DNA of 64,000 nt. Origin: CAJQLB01 sp905479065. Its GTDB lineage: Bacteria; Bacteroidota; Bacteroidia; Flavobacteriales; Flavobacteriaceae. Under the pieces are notes generated by a model. The model was not told where the DNA came from and searched no databases. It was given only the letters and a program-made list of their open reading frames with translations. The translations under genes were made by a program, and so were the position numbers. This document shows positions 18,505 through 26,493 of this stretch, one piece after another (the stretch's first letter is position 1; every line of letters starts with the position of its first letter). The stretch spans positions 434,001 to 498,000 of the forward strand of contig OX044364.1 in NCBI GenBank assembly GCA_943846735.1, read 5' to 3'.

Positions 18505-18867
18505 TTAATTTTGATAATGTTTAAATCTGCCATCCTTATAGAATATTATAATTTTTTCAATATTATTAGATTCCATTGTGAGCGTTTCAGTTGTTTTATC
18601 GATTTTTTTATGAGGTTGGTGTTTAAGATGGTTTGATTGGTTCATTAAAAACTCTCCTTGTCCATTTAACAACCAATAAAGGTTGATTTCTTGATAGGAG
18701 GAAAGAACTTTTAGAATAAATTCTAAACTAGGCTTATTTCTTTCCGATAGAATATGTGAAATACTCGAACGTTGAACACCAATTTTTTCAGAGAATGAAG
18801 TAGCATTTTCATTGTAATAGGCCATGATTTTTTTAAGTCTCAAGACGAATTTTTTTTGATTTATCAT
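18505..18867 (-). CDS. XRE-family helix-turn-helix transcriptional regulator
   Basis: A 120-residue protein whose N-terminal part is a Cro/C1-type HTH (ENATSFSEKIGVQRSSISHI then LSERNKPSLEFILKVLSSY), followed by INLYWLLNGQGEFL, a signature seen in many Bacteroidota XRE regulators, and a polar C-terminal tail. The ATG at 18867 is preferred to a GTG at 18894 because the conserved sequence starts after it. It is divergent from the M14 peptidase across a strongly AT-rich region with palindromes that could be its operators. Targets unknown. Confidence 0.85.
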   Translation of the reverse strand: MINQKKFVLRLKKIMAYYNENATSFSEKIGVQRSSISHILSERNKPSLEFILKVLSSYQEINLYWLLNGQGEFLMNQSNHLKHQPHKKIDKTTETLTMESNNIEKIIIFYKDGRFKHYQN

Positions 18868-18900
18868 TGTAAACAGATGGGGTGTTAAATACACTGCTAA

Positions 18901-18994
18901 TTTAATTAAATATTTAATTAAATGTGTAAAAATATCTTATTATTTAATTATTATAATTGATTATTTAGTTTATATAAAAATAGTTAATTAACTA
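18901..18994. repeat. AT-only palindromes between regulator and peptidase genes
   Basis: The palindrome TTTAATTAAA occurs at 18901-18910 and 18913-18922, TATTTAATTA occurs at 18911-18920 and 18941-18950, and the 14-bp palindrome TAGTTAATTAACTA is at 18981-18994. The whole stretch 18895-19076 has very few G or C. It may hold operators or curved promoter DNA for the divergent pair. Confidence 0.5.
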
Positions 18995-19109
18995 ATTTAA
19001 AGTATATTATGTATAAAAATAATTATTTATGTGATATAATTTTATTATTGTTTACAAATTACAAATTTACCTTCATTTGGTTGTTTACATATGTAAATTA
19101 ACAATTGAT

Positions 19110-19117
19110 TATCTTTG
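19110..19117 (+). promoter_or_regulatory. Candidate -7 box (TATCTTTG) for the M14 peptidase
   Basis: Perfect TAnnTTTG, 19 bases before the ATG at 19137. The nearest upstream TTG (19081-19083) is 26 bases away, slightly longer than the usual spacing. Confidence 0.5.
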
Positions 19118-19136
19118 TTTTTTGCCATTTATAAAT

Positions 19137-20288
19137 ATGATATCACAATTAAAATTACTCAATGAGAATAGAGAAGATTCTTTAAAGAATCGCTATGTGT
19201 GTAATGACGACATTATGCCACTGCTTGATACTTTAAAATCACATTTTAAAGTATCTATCGTTGGTTATTCAGTAAAAAAAAGACCTGTTTTTTCAGTTAC
19301 ATTAGGAAGTGGGCCAAAAAAAATACTTATTTGGTCGCAAATGCATGGTAACGAAACCACGACTACCAAGGCTTTATTCGATATTTTCAATTATTTTAAA
19401 TTAAATAATAACGTTGGAACATCGATATTACAGTCATGTACCATGACTGTAATACCTATTTTAAATCCGGATGGTGCTAGTTTGTATACACGCTTAAATG
19501 CAAACAATATTGACTTGAATCGAGATGCTCAAGATTTATCACAACCTGAAAGTCTAATTTTAGACCAGCTTTATAAGCTATTACAACCTGACTTTTGCTT
19601 TAACTTACATGGACAGCGCACGATTTTTAGTGCGGGTAATACCAAATATCCTGCTACAATTAGTTTTTTGGCACCATCTCAAAATTTTGAGAAAACTATC
19701 ACACACAATAGAAAATCAGCAATGAAGCTCATTGCACGAATGCATCAATCTCTCCAATCTATAATTCCATTGCAGGTGGGTTTGTATGATGACGCTTTTA
19801 ATTTAAATTGTGTTGGGGATACCTTTCAAAGTAAAAATACGCCCACAATATTGATAGAGGCAGGCCATTATCATCGCGATTACAGAAGAGAGCACGTCAG
19901 GAAATTTATCTGCGTCGCAATACTTGAGGGTTTGAGTTGTATCGCCAAAGAGGCTGTCTCAGGACACTCCTTTGATGATTATTTTAAAATTCCTTTAAAT
20001 AAAAAGTTGTTTTTTGATGTTATTATTCGAAACACAAAAGAAAAAACAGGTAATCAGTCAAATGATATTGGTATTCAGTTCAAGGAAGTTTTAATAGATA
20101 ATACCATAAACTTTGTTCCAATCATTAAGACAATCGGAAATTTGAGTAGGTTTTATGGTCATTATGAAATTGATGCAAATTTTCTATCAGTGACAGGAAA
20201 GTATAAAGAACAATTGCAAGTAGGGAGCGAAAACGATTTCGTTTTAATAAATAATGAATTATTCGCATTAAAACCCGATAATTATTAA
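19137..20288 (+). CDS. M14-family zinc carboxypeptidase-like protein
   Basis: A 383-residue metallopeptidase-fold protein. Zinc ligands His and Glu are in IWSQMHGNETTTTKA (His70, Glu73 from this start), the third His in FNLHGQRT, and the catalytic Glu probably in ILIEAGHYHRDY. INPILNPDG-like substrate-loop sequence (VIPILNPDGASLYTRLNANN, IDLNRDAQ) is also typical of M14. No signal peptide is visible, so it is probably cytoplasmic, perhaps cutting peptidoglycan-derived or other small peptides; this is inferred. ATG 19137 is chosen over a TTG 60 bases upstream because the -7 box at 19110 would lie inside the longer version. Confidence 0.85.
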   Translation: MISQLKLLNENREDSLKNRYVCNDDIMPLLDTLKSHFKVSIVGYSVKKRPVFSVTLGSGPKKILIWSQMHGNETTTTKALFDIFNYFKLNNNVGTSILQSCTMTVIPILNPDGASLYTRLNANNIDLNRDAQDLSQPESLILDQLYKLLQPDFCFNLHGQRTIFSAGNTKYPATISFLAPSQNFEKTITHNRKSAMKLIARMHQSLQSIIPLQVGLYDDAFNLNCVGDTFQSKNTPTILIEAGHYHRDYRREHVRKFICVAILEGLSCIAKEAVSGHSFDDYFKIPLNKKLFFDVIIRNTKEKTGNQSNDIGIQFKEVLIDNTINFVPIIKTIGNLSRFYGHYEIDANFLSVTGKYKEQLQVGSENDFVLINNELFALKPDNY

Positions 20289-20320
20289 ATTTTGATACAT
20301 AATTATTAAATAATTTGAAG

Positions 20321-20328
20321 TATTTTTG
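20321..20328 (+). promoter_or_regulatory. Candidate -7 box (TATTTTTG) for the Lrp/AsnC regulator
   Basis: Perfect TAnnTTTG, 26 bases before the ATG at 20354; a TTG occurs at 20292-20294. Confidence 0.45.
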
Positions 20329-20353
20329 TTTTTTATTTAATAAAAATACAATT

Positions 20354-20833
20354 ATGACTAAAATAAAGTTAGATGAAATTGATCATCAAATTCTTGATAT
20401 GTTGATTGACAACACCAGAGTTCCTTTTACTGACATTGCTAAAAAACTTTTAATTTCTGCAGGTACAGTTCATGTACGTGTTAAAAAAATGGAAGATGCA
20501 GGAATTATTAAGGGGTCTTCCCTGACATTAGATTATCAAAAATTAGGATTTTCATTTATTGCTTATGTTGGTGTATTTTTACAAAATACATCTCAAACAC
20601 AATTTGTTTTAGAACGTATTAACGAAATTCCAAATGTCACTGTAGCTCATATAACTACAGGAAAATTCAATATTTTTTGTAAAATTCGTGCAAAGAATAC
20701 AACTCATGCTAAGGAAATTATCTTTAAATTAGATGATATTCAGGGGGTGTACCGAACCGAGACCATGATATCTTTAGAAGAGAGTATCAACGATAAAAAA
20801 CGATTGATGCATTCTATTTTTAACGAGTTGTGA
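20354..20833 (+). CDS. Lrp/AsnC family transcriptional regulator
   Basis: A 159-residue protein with the classical two-part layout. The winged HTH covers about residues 5-60 (LDEIDHQILDMLIDNTRVPF then TDIAKKLLISAGTVHVRVKK), followed by a RAM/ACT-like effector domain (FIAYVGVFLQ ... VTVAHITTGKFNIFCKIRA ... TETMISLEES). It is a feast/famine-type regulator that should oligomerise and sense an amino acid, but the ligand is not readable. ATG 20354 is chosen because the -7 box at 20321 excludes the in-frame start at 20315. It is followed by the convergent aroB. Confidence 0.93.
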   Translation: MTKIKLDEIDHQILDMLIDNTRVPFTDIAKKLLISAGTVHVRVKKMEDAGIIKGSSLTLDYQKLGFSFIAYVGVFLQNTSQTQFVLERINEIPNVTVAHITTGKFNIFCKIRAKNTTHAKEIIFKLDDIQGVYRTETMISLEESINDKKRLMHSIFNEL

Positions 20834-20954
20834 TAAAACCCTCTTCAAATGCATGGCTTTACAAGAAAACACGATTTTTTGACTTAGAAGCGCTAGATTT
20901 TTTGGTCAAAAATTGTATGTTTTTTTAATAACTTTTTAATGTGTATTTCATTAA

Positions 20955-22022
20955 TTAAGAAAGATAATATTTAAAAGCCTCTAGGATTAACAATTCGTCT
21001 ACATGACAATTAATTTTGGTATCACCAATATCATGTAATAATACAAAATTGATATTCCCATGTGAATTTTTTTTATCAAATTTTAAAAGATTAATGATTT
21101 CTTGATAATCCTTTGATTTTAAATCAATTTTCCCAAATAAATCAATCATTGTTGATTTAATAGACGATAATTTTGCTAATGGAAAATTTAATAGTTTGTG
21201 TGATATAAACGTGGCTAAAATAATTCCAACAGCAATGGCTTCTCCGTGTAAAAGTGTTCTTTTAGTGTTATCTTTTAAAAATAAACTTTCAATAGAATGA
21301 CCAAGGGTATGTCCAAAGTTTAGTGTTTTTCTTAAGTCAATTTCATGAGGATCATTAGCAACAATATTTTGCTTAATTAGTACTGAGTCGTAAATTAATT
21401 GTGGTAATTTCTCTTTTTTTAAATTTGAAAAATCTTTTAGCGTACTCCAATAGCTCTCATTTTGAATAAGACCATGCTTCAGCATTTCGACATATCCTGA
21501 CTTTAATTCATTATAGGGCAGAGTTTTTAGGTAAGTAGTATCTATTAACACCATGGCACCAGTATTTATAACACCAACTTGATTTTTTAAACTACCCAAG
21601 TCAACACCAGTTTTACCACCTACAGATGCATCTACCATTGCGAGAAGTGATGTTGGCACATTAATAAATTCAATTCCCCTTTGAAAGGTTGAAGCAATAA
21701 AACCACCTAAATCAGTCACAACTCCTCCTCCTAAATTAATCATCAAGGACTGTCTGTCTGCACCTAATTCGGATAGTGCATTCCAAACTCCAACACATGT
21801 GTCAATGGTTTTATGTTCTTCCCCATTTTCGATTTCAATGATTTCAATGTTAGCGGTCGTACTAAAATCACTTAAGAAAAGAGCTAAGCAATCTCTGTGT
21901 GTGTTAGTATCCACCAAAATGAATATTTTGGAAAATTTAAATTTTTTAACAAAAGTATTCAAGGCGTTTGAACAGTCATTGTTAAAATATACGTTGTAGT
22001 TACCAGTATCAATTAATTTCAT
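20955..22022 (-). CDS. aroB: 3-dehydroquinate synthase
   Basis: Converts DAHP to 3-dehydroquinate in the shikimate pathway, using NAD and a divalent metal. At 355 residues it has normal length. Motifs: IEIENGEEHKTIDTCVGVWN, the NAD-binding GGGVVTDLGGFIASTF, DASVGGKTGVDLGSLKNQVG, and the metal-binding NFGHTLGHS. ATG 22022 is chosen because a further in-frame 40 residues up to 22142 would overlap the divergent proline dehydrogenase gene and do not resemble AroB. Monocistronic by context. Confidence 0.96.
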   Translation of the reverse strand: MKLIDTGNYNVYFNNDCSNALNTFVKKFKFSKIFILVDTNTHRDCLALFLSDFSTTANIEIIEIENGEEHKTIDTCVGVWNALSELGADRQSLMINLGGGVVTDLGGFIASTFQRGIEFINVPTSLLAMVDASVGGKTGVDLGSLKNQVGVINTGAMVLIDTTYLKTLPYNELKSGYVEMLKHGLIQNESYWSTLKDFSNLKKEKLPQLIYDSVLIKQNIVANDPHEIDLRKTLNFGHTLGHSIESLFLKDNTKRTLLHGEAIAVGIILATFISHKLLNFPLAKLSSIKSTMIDLFGKIDLKSKDYQEIINLLKFDKKNSHGNINFVLLHDIGDTKINCHVDELLILEAFKYYLS

Positions 22023-22091
22023 AAAAATAAAACTCTCAAAATCTGAAGTGAAATTAAGTAGAAAATTATTAAAAATTATATCCCGAATAAA

Positions 22092-22099
22092 TATATTTG
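22092..22099 (+). promoter_or_regulatory. Candidate -7 box (TATATTTG) for proline dehydrogenase
   Basis: Perfect TAnnTTTG, 20 bases before the ATG at 22120, in the 97-base region between aroB and this gene. Confidence 0.5.
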
Positions 22100-22119
22100 T
22101 ATAAAATCGAATATATTTT

Positions 22120-23292
22120 ATGTTGGATGACAAGATTTTCAATAATACACAAATTGCTTTTCAGTTGAAAAGTGATTCTGAGTTAGAACGAGCAAACTTT
22201 TTATTTAAAATGATTTCTCATCAACCTTTGGTGCGTATTGGAACTGCTGCCACAAATTTTGCTTTGAAGGCAAATCTGCCAGTTGAAGGATTAATTAGGT
22301 CAACTGTATTTGATCATTTCTGTGGTGGAGTTAGCGAAAATGATTGCATGGCTGTGGTCGAAAACATGTTTGATAAAGGCGTGTCTAGTGTTTTAGACTT
22401 TTCTATTGAAGGAAAAGAGGATGAAAAAGAATTCGATGCAGCAATGAATAAGACTTGTGAGCTTGTAGAATTTGCATATCAACAAGAGGCAATGCCTATA
22501 GCAGTTTTTAAACCTACAGGTTTTGGCCGTTTGGCACTGTTTGAGAAAAAAGGCAGTGGAAATAGTCTTACTGCACTTGAAAATGCTGAATGGGATAGAA
22601 TTGTCATGCGTTTTGATAAAGTATGTCAATTAGGGAAAGAAAGAGGAGTAGAAATATTGATTGATGCGGAAGAAAGCTGGATGCAAGATGCTGCTGATGA
22701 ATTAGTAGAATTTATGATGAAACGTTATAATACTCTTAGACCCATTGTATATAACACATTACAGCTATATCGGTGGGACCGATTAAACTACCTCAAACAA
22801 ATTCACCAGAGAGCCATCAAGAGTGGTTTTAAATTAGGTTTTAAAATCGTCAGAGGAGCTTATATGGAAAAGGAAAGAGAACGTGCAGAAAAGCATGGTT
22901 ATGCATCACCAATTTGTAAAAACAAAGAGGTTACAGACACAAATTTTGATGATTCATTATCCTACATCATTGAAAATTTAAATGACATTTCTTTGTTTGT
23001 CGGAACACACAATGAGAAAAGTTCTTATTTGACTATGGAACTTATGGCGTCAATGAATATTAAAAAAGACGACAACCGCGTCTGGTTTGGACAACTTTAT
23101 GGCATGAGTGATCATATTAGCTTTAATTTGGCTGATAAGGGCTATAACGTAGCTAAATACGTGCCTTTTGGGCCTGTTAAAGACGTGATGCCTTACTTAA
23201 TTCGTCGCGCAGAAGAAAATACCTCAGTTGCAGGGCAAACTAATCGAGAACTCAATTTGTTAAAAACTGAAAAGAAACGGCGTCGTATTTAG
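22120..23292 (+). CDS. Proline dehydrogenase (monofunctional)
   Basis: A flavin enzyme oxidising proline to pyrroline-5-carboxylate. The 390-residue single-domain TIM barrel carries DAEESWMQDAADELVEFMM, NTLQLYRWDRLNYL, the substrate-contacting KIVRGAYMEKERERA, GTHNEKSS, GQLYGMSDHISF and the C-terminal substrate motif LIRRAEENTSV. The bifunctional PutA domains are absent, so P5C dehydrogenase must be encoded elsewhere. The gene ends one base before the stop codon of the convergent Wzc gene. Confidence 0.95.
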   Translation: MLDDKIFNNTQIAFQLKSDSELERANFLFKMISHQPLVRIGTAATNFALKANLPVEGLIRSTVFDHFCGGVSENDCMAVVENMFDKGVSSVLDFSIEGKEDEKEFDAAMNKTCELVEFAYQQEAMPIAVFKPTGFGRLALFEKKGSGNSLTALENAEWDRIVMRFDKVCQLGKERGVEILIDAEESWMQDAADELVEFMMKRYNTLRPIVYNTLQLYRWDRLNYLKQIHQRAIKSGFKLGFKIVRGAYMEKERERAEKHGYASPICKNKEVTDTNFDDSLSYIIENLNDISLFVGTHNEKSSYLTMELMASMNIKKDDNRVWFGQLYGMSDHISFNLADKGYNVAKYVPFGPVKDVMPYLIRRAEENTSVAGQTNRELNLLKTEKKRRRI

Positions 23293-23293
23293 T

Positions 23294-25651
23294 TTACGAA
23301 AATTTGTACCATTTTTTTTTCTTTGGATTTGAACCATAACCATAACCATAGCCATAGCCACTTTTCTTTTTAGTTCCGTTTAACAATAAAGACATGTTGG
23401 GTAAGCGATTTTTATTAAACATATCTACAGCTACGTGTAATTGCCTTTTATCAATATTATTCGCACTCACAACATATATGAACATATCAGCCATATGACT
23501 AATTAGTAATGTGTCTGTTACTAATCCAACTGCAGCTGTATCAACGATTACATAATCGTACGATTTTTTTACGTTTTCAAATAAATATTGAACACGATCA
23601 TTCATCAATAATTCAGACGGATTAGGGGGAATTGTTCCCGCACAAATGACGTCTAGATAATTATTATTTGGAACATTTATGATAATATCATTGAGACTTA
23701 GTTTTTGATTTATTATAAAATCGGTAATGCCATCACTATTTTTTAGATTTAAATAATCAGCAACTTTTGGAACTCTTATATCTGTTTCAATTAATAAAAC
23801 TTTTAAATTCGAATATGACAATGAACTAGCTAAATTGGTAGATGTATGTGATTTTCCTTCTTGGCTTGTGGTGGACGTTACAAATATGGTATTCGCTAAT
23901 TTATCTTTTTTGTTCTTTAATGTATAGCTAATATTAGTTCTGAGTATTCTAAACGCTTCTGCTTTGGGGGAATAATCAACCTTTGAAATAAGCCTATTTT
24001 TCTTTTTCGTATCTGATTTTGGAATATCACCGATAAAAGGTGCATTTATAACTTTTTCTAAATCTTTTTTTGTGTGTATTTTAGTGTCTAAAATATCGAT
24101 AATGTAAATGACTAGTATTGGGATAGAAAGGCCAAATAAAATAGCGGCTAAATAATGAATAGTCTTCTTAGGGTTGACAGGGTCATTTGAAGTATATGCT
24201 TTTTCAACAATTTTTGCATTTGGTGAAGACATTCCCAAAGTAATAGCGGTTTCTTCTCGTTTTTTTAACAAATATAAGTAAAGGGACTCTTTGATTCCTT
24301 GTTGTCTCGTAATATCTCGAAATTGTCGTTCTTTTTTCGGAGCAGCAAAAATTTGGGAATTTATTCTCATATCTTCCTTGTTTAAACTTCTTAGCGTAAT
24401 TTCACTTGAGGACTTAAAATTATTTAAACTTAATTTTAAATTATTTTTTAAGGCAAGAATTTGATTATTTAGGTTGATTATTGTTGGATTTTTTTCACTA
24501 GAACTTTTCAGAATTCTGTTACGCTGAAGCACCAAATTATTGTGACTTTTTGTTAATTGTTCAACTCCTCCGTCAGAAATACCAATATTTGCAGGTAATA
24601 AATCAGTACTCTCATTATTCTTATCGAGATAATCAGACATGTAATCTATGAGTTTTATCTGGTTTGTTGTAGCGACCAACTTTGCTTCATTTTCTTTTTC
24701 ACTTTGTAAAAAAATACTTGATTGTGCACCGAGATCTGATAAACGATTATTTTTTTTTAAATTTTCGGCGGTTAAATCTACTTGTTCCAACTCCTGAGCT
24801 ACAACTTTTAATCTATTACTGATGAAATTTGATGTAATAGCAATGACTTCTTCTTTATCGCTGACAACATCTTCATTGTATTTAGAAATAATAGTGTTAA
24901 GTATTAATTCAGCCTTATCAGGAGATTCGTCTTGTATGGAAAGATTAATTATATTGGACTCTAGGGATGTTGAGACTTTAATTTTCTCAGCATATATTTC
25001 GATTAACTTTTCAACTGGAGTTAGTTGAATTTTAATAATTTTTTCATCTTGAACATTAGTTGTAACAAAATTTGGAGTAATTATTATATCTCCAAAACCT
25101 GTTCTAATTTTATCTCCAAATGAGTGTTTTGAAACACCTTCATCTTTGTTCAACTCTATTAATTCATTGATGTCATATCCAGATAATTCAAATTTATTTT
25201 TTGAAATTATTTTCACAAAAAGTGTGGTATCTGTATCATTGATAACAGAATCACTTTCAAAAAAATTAATATTTATTGGTGGATTTGAATAGACTTCTTC
25301 GTCTTTAATCTTGCCTTCAACATACAATGATAAATTTAATTTTAAGTCAGTTATGACTTTTCTAATAATGGCTCTGGATTTTAAAATTTTTACTTCATCT
25401 TCGATTTTATTGAAATTTGATGAAAATAGACCATAGCTTTGAAACGCTGTAATTTCAGATAATTGATTAGATTTTTGATCTTCTTGGATTTTTATGGACG
25501 CATTTGTCTCATATTCGTATGTTGCATAACGTAAATTTAAAAAAGCTCCAAATAGTATTATTAATAAGAATGAAATAATATATTTCCATTTTGATAAATA
25601 GATATCGATGATATTTCTAAAATCGGTTTTGCTAAAGGATGAGTTTTGCAT
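23294..25651 (-). CDS. Wzc-type polysaccharide co-polymerase / tyrosine autokinase
   Basis: A 785-residue inner-membrane protein that controls EPS chain length and export. The N-terminal Wzz domain has TM1 at about 17-35 and a long periplasmic coiled-coil region, with TM2 (YLAAILFGLSIPILVIYIID) near residue 500. The cytosolic BY-kinase domain has Walker A TSQEGKSHTSTNLASSL, Walker A' LLIETDIRVPKV and Walker B YVIVDTA. The C-terminus is a tyrosine cluster GYGYGYGYGS (Tyr766, 768, 770, 772), the expected autophosphorylation tail. It is last in the EPS locus after wza, so Wza-Wzc form the export machine. Confidence 0.95.
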   Translation of the reverse strand: MQNSSFSKTDFRNIIDIYLSKWKYIISFLLIILFGAFLNLRYATYEYETNASIKIQEDQKSNQLSEITAFQSYGLFSSNFNKIEDEVKILKSRAIIRKVITDLKLNLSLYVEGKIKDEEVYSNPPININFFESDSVINDTDTTLFVKIISKNKFELSGYDINELIELNKDEGVSKHSFGDKIRTGFGDIIITPNFVTTNVQDEKIIKIQLTPVEKLIEIYAEKIKVSTSLESNIINLSIQDESPDKAELILNTIISKYNEDVVSDKEEVIAITSNFISNRLKVVAQELEQVDLTAENLKKNNRLSDLGAQSSIFLQSEKENEAKLVATTNQIKLIDYMSDYLDKNNESTDLLPANIGISDGGVEQLTKSHNNLVLQRNRILKSSSEKNPTIINLNNQILALKNNLKLSLNNFKSSSEITLRSLNKEDMRINSQIFAAPKKERQFRDITRQQGIKESLYLYLLKKREETAITLGMSSPNAKIVEKAYTSNDPVNPKKTIHYLAAILFGLSIPILVIYIIDILDTKIHTKKDLEKVINAPFIGDIPKSDTKKKNRLISKVDYSPKAEAFRILRTNISYTLKNKKDKLANTIFVTSTTSQEGKSHTSTNLASSLSYSNLKVLLIETDIRVPKVADYLNLKNSDGITDFIINQKLSLNDIIINVPNNNYLDVICAGTIPPNPSELLMNDRVQYLFENVKKSYDYVIVDTAAVGLVTDTLLISHMADMFIYVVSANNIDKRQLHVAVDMFNKNRLPNMSLLLNGTKKKSGYGYGYGYGSNPKKKKWYKFS
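23334..23357. repeat. Hexanucleotide repeat encoding the Wzc Gly-Tyr tail
   Basis: Four units CCATAA, CCATAA, CCATAG, CCATAG on the plus strand encode Tyr-Gly pairs on the minus strand. Units are in frame, so slippage would change the number of autophosphorylatable tyrosines without breaking the gene. Confidence 0.7.
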
Positions 25652-25669
25652 GATAAATTTCCTGAATGA

Positions 25670-26455
25670 TTAATTGTTGTCAATTAGAATAGCAGCAATA
25701 GTTGCTAGGGTCGCTACAGCAGAAATTATTATTCCATTATTTTGATTATATGAGGATTGTCTTATTCTAGCATTATTTGGTTCAACATAAATGACATCAT
25801 TTTGAGTTAAATAATAATTGGCAGATGTGAGGGTATTAATTGAACTTAAATCAAAAGAGGTAAACTTCTTTTGCCCTTCTATTTCTCTTATCAACATCAC
25901 ATTTTTTCTAGTTCCATATATTGTTAAATCACCAGCTAGGCCTAGGGCATCACTCAATGAAATTCTTTCGTTTTGTACGGAATATACTCCCGGGGAATTG
26001 ACTTCTCCGAGAACAGTAACAGTAAAATTAATTAATCGAATATTGACAATAGGATCAACTAAATATTCTGATAATTTATCTTTAAGTAATTTGGTGGCTT
26101 GTACTCTAGATAGCCCAGATAATTTTAATGTTCCCAGTACAGGAAACTCTATATTTCCATTTACATCTATTAAATAACTTTGAACTCTTAAGTTAGTATT
26201 TAGGTCTAAAGAATTTAACGGATTATTGTTGGTTTGCGCTACAGGAGATAGCAAAAAAGGTGTTAAACTTTCTTGTACTTCAACAGAGATATCAATAGTT
26301 AACATATCAGCTGGCTTAAACTTAATTTCGTAATTATTTGATAAGTCCGTTTCTGATTTTAACACTTCGTCTTGAAAATAAATAATATCCTCTCTGGTCG
26401 CGCAAGAGCTGATGATTAAAAGACTTATAAGCAAAAGCAAACTATTAGTTTTCAT
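25670..26455 (-). CDS. Wza-type outer-membrane polysaccharide export lipoprotein
   Basis: A 261-residue protein with lipoprotein signal MKTNSLLLLISLLIISSC. The polysaccharide-export domain follows (NYEIKFKPADMLTIDI, VQSYLIDVNGNIEFPVLG), then an SLBB-type segment (VLGEVNSPGVYSVQNERISL). The hydrophobic C-terminus (GIIISAVATLATIAAILIDNN) is suited to the outer-membrane helical barrel. It is shorter than E. coli Wza, as is usual in Bacteroidota. ATG 26455 begins the signal peptide; an in-frame ATG at 26482 is possible. It forms an export pair with Wzc 18 bases downstream. Confidence 0.93.
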   Translation of the reverse strand: MKTNSLLLLISLLIISSCATREDIIYFQDEVLKSETDLSNNYEIKFKPADMLTIDISVEVQESLTPFLLSPVAQTNNNPLNSLDLNTNLRVQSYLIDVNGNIEFPVLGTLKLSGLSRVQATKLLKDKLSEYLVDPIVNIRLINFTVTVLGEVNSPGVYSVQNERISLSDALGLAGDLTIYGTRKNVMLIREIEGQKKFTSFDLSSINTLTSANYYLTQNDVIYVEPNNARIRQSSYNQNNGIIISAVATLATIAAILIDNN

Positions 26456-26493
26456 TATTTTATGATTTAAAATTAATTTCATTGTTGATAGAT

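Noticed and set aside
18099..18533. Longer start at 18533 for the small lipoprotein, and a topoisomerase IV label
   Set aside because: The extension overlaps the regulator gene and precedes the signal peptide; no topoisomerase motif is present.
20873..20915. Possible terminator after the Lrp gene (TTTTTTGAC ... GTCAAAAA)
   Set aside because: The loop is over 20 bases, the stem is mostly A-T, and the T run is poorly placed.
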